Made by a program: the position numbers and the translations under genes. Positions 59,891 through 64,000 of a DNA stretch of 64,000 bases are shown piece after piece; the stretch's first letter is position 1; each line of letters starts with the position of its first letter. Location: assembly GCF_040939455.1 (NCBI RefSeq), contig NC_134136.1, forward strand, positions 75,034,001 to 75,098,000, in the 5' to 3' direction. The notes under the pieces are model-generated. The model was not told where the DNA came from, made no database searches, and saw nothing but the letters and a program-made list of their open reading frames with translations. Origin of the DNA: Microcebus murinus (taxonomy: Eukaryota > Chordata > Mammalia > Primates > Cheirogaleidae).

Positions 59891-59894
59891 TAAA

Positions 59895-60090
59895 CATTCA
59901 TTTAGCAGTATGCATTCAGCAAATATTTATTGAGTGCCTACTGTATGTCAGCCCCTGCACAAGGTGTCACGGGGAGTATAAAGATAACTAAAACTTAGTC
60001 CCTATTCTCAAATTGCTCACAGTCTTGTGGGGAGTAAGACAGCTATATACCCAACTGCAATACAGGTGGGAAGATCTATCTATTTGAGTG
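59895..60090. mobile_element. Possible L2/MIR-type fragment
   Basis: CAGCAAATATTTATTGAGTG (about 59918), CCTACTGTATGTCAGCCCCT and TCAAATTGCTCACAGTCTTG (about 60008) are the common ancient-repeat phrase of L2 and related elements. Orientation uncertain. Confidence 0.5.
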
Positions 60091-60640
60091 ACCATAACCA
60101 AGCCTTTACCACTTCTGGGCCTCAGATCTCAGTAAAATGAAGAGTTATAATACCTGACCTGTAAGATCTCTTTACTTACTGATACTACATGAGCCTTTAA
60201 ATATCATACAAATTGATAAACCAGATAACCTCAATATAAAAGCTACATTGATTAGTTCAAATAATGCTCCCCACCTCTCCCTTGCAGGGGAAATTGTTTC
60301 AGAGAAAACAGGAAGGGAAACAGTCATCATGCTTACTTGTCTAAAACAAAGGCTAATTGACATTAAAGCAGTTTCTGACCTCATACAGAGGTGCAAAAAA
60401 AAAAAAAGTTTTTTTTTTAAATCAAGTCCAACATTGTGCAAATTTGTTATGAGCAGCTGTGAAGTATGTTTAATAGGTGAAAAACCAACCAGTACAGTAT
60501 TTATTAACTGCTTGCCTGATGTATTTTAACCATTGGCTTTTCTCAATTAATTTCTCTATTCATTCAAATGTTCCCATTTCTGCTTTCCAATTTTAATTCC
60601 ACCCTTTATTTCCTGAATCCCACCTACATTAACCATCATT
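60091..60640. other. No recognised feature
   Basis: Unrecognised. An A-run and a T-run lie close together at about 60395-60420, but no element is visible around them. Confidence 0.45.
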
Positions 60641-60649
60641 TCATGACTC

Positions 60650-60860
60650 TTCTAGTTGAAGAATGGACTCAAACAGATCTGGCTAGGAATCCTGACTCTA
60701 CAACTTAAGCTGTGTGACTTTAGGAAAGTTACCTAATCTCTCTCAATTTAACCTTTTCTCACCTATAAAGCAGATGTAATAACTTCTGTCTCAAAGAATT
60801 ATATGATATAAATTAGATTTCATATAGTAAGTATCAAATAAATAGTAGTTATTTTTAAAT
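60650..60860 (+). mobile_element. MIR SINE
   Basis: GGCTAGGAATCCTGACTCTA (about 60681), AAGCTGTGTGACTTTAGGAA (about 60707), GTTACCTAATCTCTCTC, CACCTATAAAGCAGATGTAA (about 60760) and AGTATCAAATAAATAGTAG give a MIR in sense. An L1 has inserted at its 3' edge. Confidence 0.85.
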
Positions 60861-60870
60861 GATAGCAATA

Positions 60871-61373
60871 TTTTTTTTAATTTTTTCAAATGTTAAGGTT
60901 ACATATATTGCCCTTGCCCCCCTCCCCCTTCAAGTCAGAGCTTCACACGTGTCCATCCCCCAAACAGTGCACATCTCACTCATTGTGTTTGTATATAACC
61001 ATCCCCTCATCCCCCCTCCTACCTGCCCGACACCCGGTAAATGTTATTCCTACATGTCCACTTAGGTGTAGATCAGTTAATATCAGTTTGCTGGTGAGTA
61101 CATGTGGTGCTTATTTTTCCATTCTTGGGATACTTCACTTAATAGAATGGGTTCCAGCTCTAGCCAGGAAAATACAAGAGGTGCTATATCACCGTTGTTT
61201 CTTATAGCTGAATAGTACTCCATGGTATACATATACCATGGAGTATACATATACAAATACCATATATTTTATTAATCCACTCATGTATTGATGGGCACTT
61301 GGGTTGTTACCACATGTTTGCAATTGTGAATTGTGCTGCTATAAACATTCAAGTGCAGTCACTCTATGAAAAA
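60871..61373 (-). mobile_element. 5'-truncated L1, antisense, at the edge of MIR
   Basis: Minus strand: T-run, GTTAAGGTTACATATATTGC, 3' UTR and the end of ORF2 to about 61365 (TGCTGCTATAAACATTCAAG). Duplication gatagcaata at 60861-60870 and 61374-61383. The 3' UTR is like that of 51094-52692, not of the full-length copies. Near-palindromic text occurs at 61217-61244. Confidence 0.88.
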
Positions 61374-61383
61374 GATAGCAATA

Positions 61384-61597
61384 ATTTAAACCGATTTCAA
61401 ACTGGCTAGGGGTGGAGTCATACATAGGAAAAGTGACCAAAGGAAAAGAAAGAGCACCGATTTTAAAAATAATCTTTTGACAAAATAACCAGAGGTATTC
61501 TCACCTTTTTTTTTTTCCCCCACTGACAAGTATCTACTCCAAAATTTATAGGGATGGGCCGAAAGACAAAAGATGTGTTCTTCACTTCTACCTCAAT
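61384..61597. other. No recognised feature
   Basis: Short unrecognised stretch with a T/C run at 61507-61520. Confidence 0.5.
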
Positions 61598-61635
61598 GTA
61601 TGTCAGATTTTAATGTGCTTAAGAATCAACTAGGG
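61598..61635 (+). mobile_element. MER5A, left piece
   Basis: GTCAGATTTTAATGTGCTTA then AGAATCAACTAGGG fit the start of MER5A (hAT-Charlie non-autonomous DNA transposon). Resumes after the MER1 at 61829. Confidence 0.65.
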
Positions 61636-61828
61636 CAGCAGTCCCCAATCTTTTTGGCACCAGGGACTGCTTTCATGGAAGGCAATTCTTCCATGGACTC
61701 GGGAGTGGGGGGATGGTTTGGGGATGATTCAAACATATTACATTTGTTGTGTACTTTATTTCTATTATTATTACATTGTAATAAATAATGAAATAATTAT
61801 ACAACTCATTATAGGTTGGGGACCTCTG
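61636..61828 (+). mobile_element. MER1-type hAT DNA transposon, inside MER5A
   Basis: CAGCAGTCCCCAATCTTTTTGG... to ...GGTTGGGGACCTCTG, with inverted ends. GGCACCAGGGACTGCTTTC and CTTCCATGGACTCGGGAG are MER1 text. Central part deleted. An 8-bp duplication expected for hAT is weak (61628-61635 aactaggg, 61829-61836 acatagga, 5 of 8). Confidence 0.8.
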
Positions 61829-61945
61829 ACATAGGAATCTTATTCAAATGCAAATTCAGTAGGTCTGAGGTGGGTCCTGACTTTCTATATTTCTAACAAG
61901 CTCCCAAGTGATGCTGATGCTGCTGGTCCAAGGAAATGGGAGTTA
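61829..61945 (+). mobile_element. MER5A, right piece
   Basis: ATTCAGTAGGTCTGAGGTGG (about 61854), TTTCTAACAAGCTCCCAAG (about 61890) and GATGCTGATGCTGCTGGTCC (about 61912) are MER5A text. The element is thus split by MER1. Confidence 0.85.
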
Positions 61946-62420
61946 ATGTCTAATGGGGCAAATTTTGTCCCATCTCTTACATTCAAGGTAGGTAGACGTA
62001 GGTAAGATGCTAAATGTTCAAGGACCAGGGTTTGCTGCCTCTTAACATGTTCTTCATGAATGGCCTAACAATTTTCTTTAGAATATGGGAGTACTTTTCA
62101 CTACTTGAACAGGGACTCAAAGTTTTCCAGATAAATAAATGAAAGTATAACAACTTACATTAAAAAAATCCAGATGTATCACAAATTTAAACTTATAAAG
62201 CCATGAAAGTATTATAAGAAAAGATGGTGGAATACTTACTTTATAATCTCATAGTCATTTCTAAGCATGACACAAAATTCAGAAGCTCTAAGACAAAGAT
62301 TTAATATGGACCATATGAAATTATATAGTGTCTACATGAAGCATATACACTAAGTCAAAATCAAATGACAAACATGTTTTAAACGTTTTAACATAGATGA
62401 TAGCATTCTATCTCATTACA
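61946..62420. other. No recognised feature
   Basis: AT-rich with no named repeat. Confidence 0.5.
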
Positions 62421-62429
62421 TAAAGTATC

Positions 62430-63100
62430 CCTACAAATCAAAATAAAAGAAAAGCCTTAATAGAGAAATGGGTATAGGATATGAACAATTTATAGAATAG
62501 GAAATACTATAATATTTTAAACATATGAAAAATAAATATTGAGCCTATTTCATTATTAAAGACAGTCAAAATAATAACTATTTAATATCAATTTTCCTAT
62601 AAATTGGCCAAGATCAGAAAGCTTAATTATGCACTGTGTTATCTAGAGTATAGTGGAAGTCTCATGAATTGTTGATATGAATGCAAATTCGTATAGCTCG
62701 TATGAGAGAAATTCAAAAATATTAATATTAAAAATGCCAACAACAATTTGACCCAGTAATTCAACTGCTCAAAATTTTTCCCACAGATATAGTCATATAC
62801 ATATACAAGAGGTTGTACAAGGTTAGTTAATAAACATTGTAATAGCAAGGACTCAAAATAACCTAAATTCTCATCAATAGAGGACTTGTTAAAAAATCAG
62901 ACTACTAAGTAGCCACCACAAAAATTTCATATAGATAACTCTACATGCATGAAAATGGAATGATCACAAGTAATATTGTTCAATAAAATATATAGCTATG
63001 TGAGTGTATTGCATAAAAAATAGTGGGAAAAATACCAACAAGATTGTTGAAATAATTAGAAGCTGGCATGCCACTGAATAATCAAATTTAATGCCACTGT
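62430..63100 (+). mobile_element. Old L1M/HAL1-like fragment, sense
   Basis: TTTGACCCAGTAATTCAACT (about 62748), ACAAGGTTAGTTAATAAACA (about 62817) and TAACCTAAATTCTCATCAAT (about 62860) are the C-terminal part of an old L1-like ORF2. Decayed. Confidence 0.65.
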
Positions 63101-64000
63101 GTAATTATGACTCATAAAATTTTACTGAGATATCTTAAGTAATACCAAGTGTTTTTCAAACAAAAGTTTAATAATATGAATTACTAGATCTGGGTAAAAC
63201 TGCTGACATAATCCTAACTTATGAGGGTTAATCAGACTAAACACTTTGAAATGTACCAACTGTATTTTTCAGCCACATTTTTACTAATGTAATTTGAATT
63301 ACTAATGAATTACTAATGATTGCCCTAGATTCTCCCTCATACAAGATGGACTTTATCTAGATTTCAAGGGTATCTTTAGTTCTCCCAATGAAGGGACCTT
63401 TATATTTCAGACTTTGCAACAGAAAGTTATGTTTCCAGCACATTCTTTCTTTATTGCAAATATCATCTTTTCCTTAAATATATGACAGAGGAAATGAAAT
63501 GTACAGTAACATGTCTACCTTTACACACTATAGAAAACACTACAGAATACATAGAACTAGAAGAGGAATATTTCTGTCTCATTTGTTCATTTTAAAGTCC
63601 AATGCTTTTGTGGAATCACTGCATCTTGGGGTAAATGACGTATAAAATGAAAAATGGTCAGTTACCTTTACATGGAAAATATAGAGGCTGCTTTATAATT
63701 TATTTCCTAACTGGACTATTTGCTACAGTAAAGGTAGATTCTCACTCTCAAGTTGCCTTGATGACATATTAGACATCCAGTTCTACTTAAGAACTGAGGA
63801 AATCTGATGTTAGGAAGCAGTTAGTAAAAGCATAGAGATACAAACCTTTCTGACCACATCAGTGGTTTTATTCTTAAACAGTTAGGCACCCTTCAGGGTG
63901 AAAAGATCAGGACCAGTTGTTTAAATCAAATGTGTACAATTTCATACCAATTTCAGTATTTAGCAAATTACAAACAGTAATAAAAAAGCTGAAGGAAGTA
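63101..64000. other. No recognised feature
   Basis: AT-rich and without a gene or confident named repeat to the window end. Confidence 0.5.

Overview
The window is nuclear DNA of a primate, most likely a strepsirrhine (lemur/loris type). The evidence is a dimeric Alu of old (AluJ-like) type at about 33148-33455, three near-complete L1 copies of one family whose 3' ends do not look like anthropoid L1s (a G-rich 3' UTR followed by a tail resembling TGTACCCCCATAATATG), and MIR, L2, MER5A, MER1 and MER2 fossils. I recognise no host protein-coding exon, tRNA, rRNA or CRISPR. All long open frames belong to transposable elements or lie in their GC-rich 5' UTRs. Coordinates and identities were read by hand, so edges of old repeats are approximate.

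Layout. Positions 353-12109 hold a class I (gammaretrovirus-like) endogenous retrovirus with two ~410 bp LTRs, a tRNA-Pro type primer-binding site, a broken gag, an in-frame amber codon before the protease, an integrase fused to the protease after loss of the reverse transcriptase, and env remains. Its 5' LTR is split by a full-length plus-strand L1 (386-6943). From 12110 to 23300 is quiet sequence with ancient repeats (CR1/L3-like, L2-like, MIR, antisense L1s, a possible solitary LTR, a TC microsatellite, one 5'-truncated antisense L1 with a perfect 14-bp duplication). From 23300 to 34190 an old sense L1 is interrupted twice: by a truncated L1 (23738-24358), and by a block with a full-length L1 of a second family (25201-32408) plus an antisense L1 that itself carries the Alu. 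A MER2-like DNA transposon lies at 34491-34811. Two further full-length L1s of the first family lie at 35242-41789 and about 42925-49452.

From 51094 on come L2 and L1 pieces and a second nested stack: an old sense L1 (53000-58385) interrupted by an unidentified ~675 bp block and by an antisense L1 with a large internal deletion, which is itself interrupted by a twin-primed (5'-inverted) L1 flanked by a perfect 15-bp duplication. The right end has MIR, another antisense L1, a MER5A split by a MER1, and an old L1M/HAL1-like piece.

No element looks intact: each ORF1, ORF2, gag, pol and env has in-frame stops or frameshifts. I found no convincing new biological system. The most unusual features are the second L1 family's 5' UTR, built of about five tandem monomers (rare for a primate L1), antisense open frames shared by the three 5' UTRs of the first family, the retained retroviral amber readthrough layout, and the insertion histories that can be read from target-site duplications.
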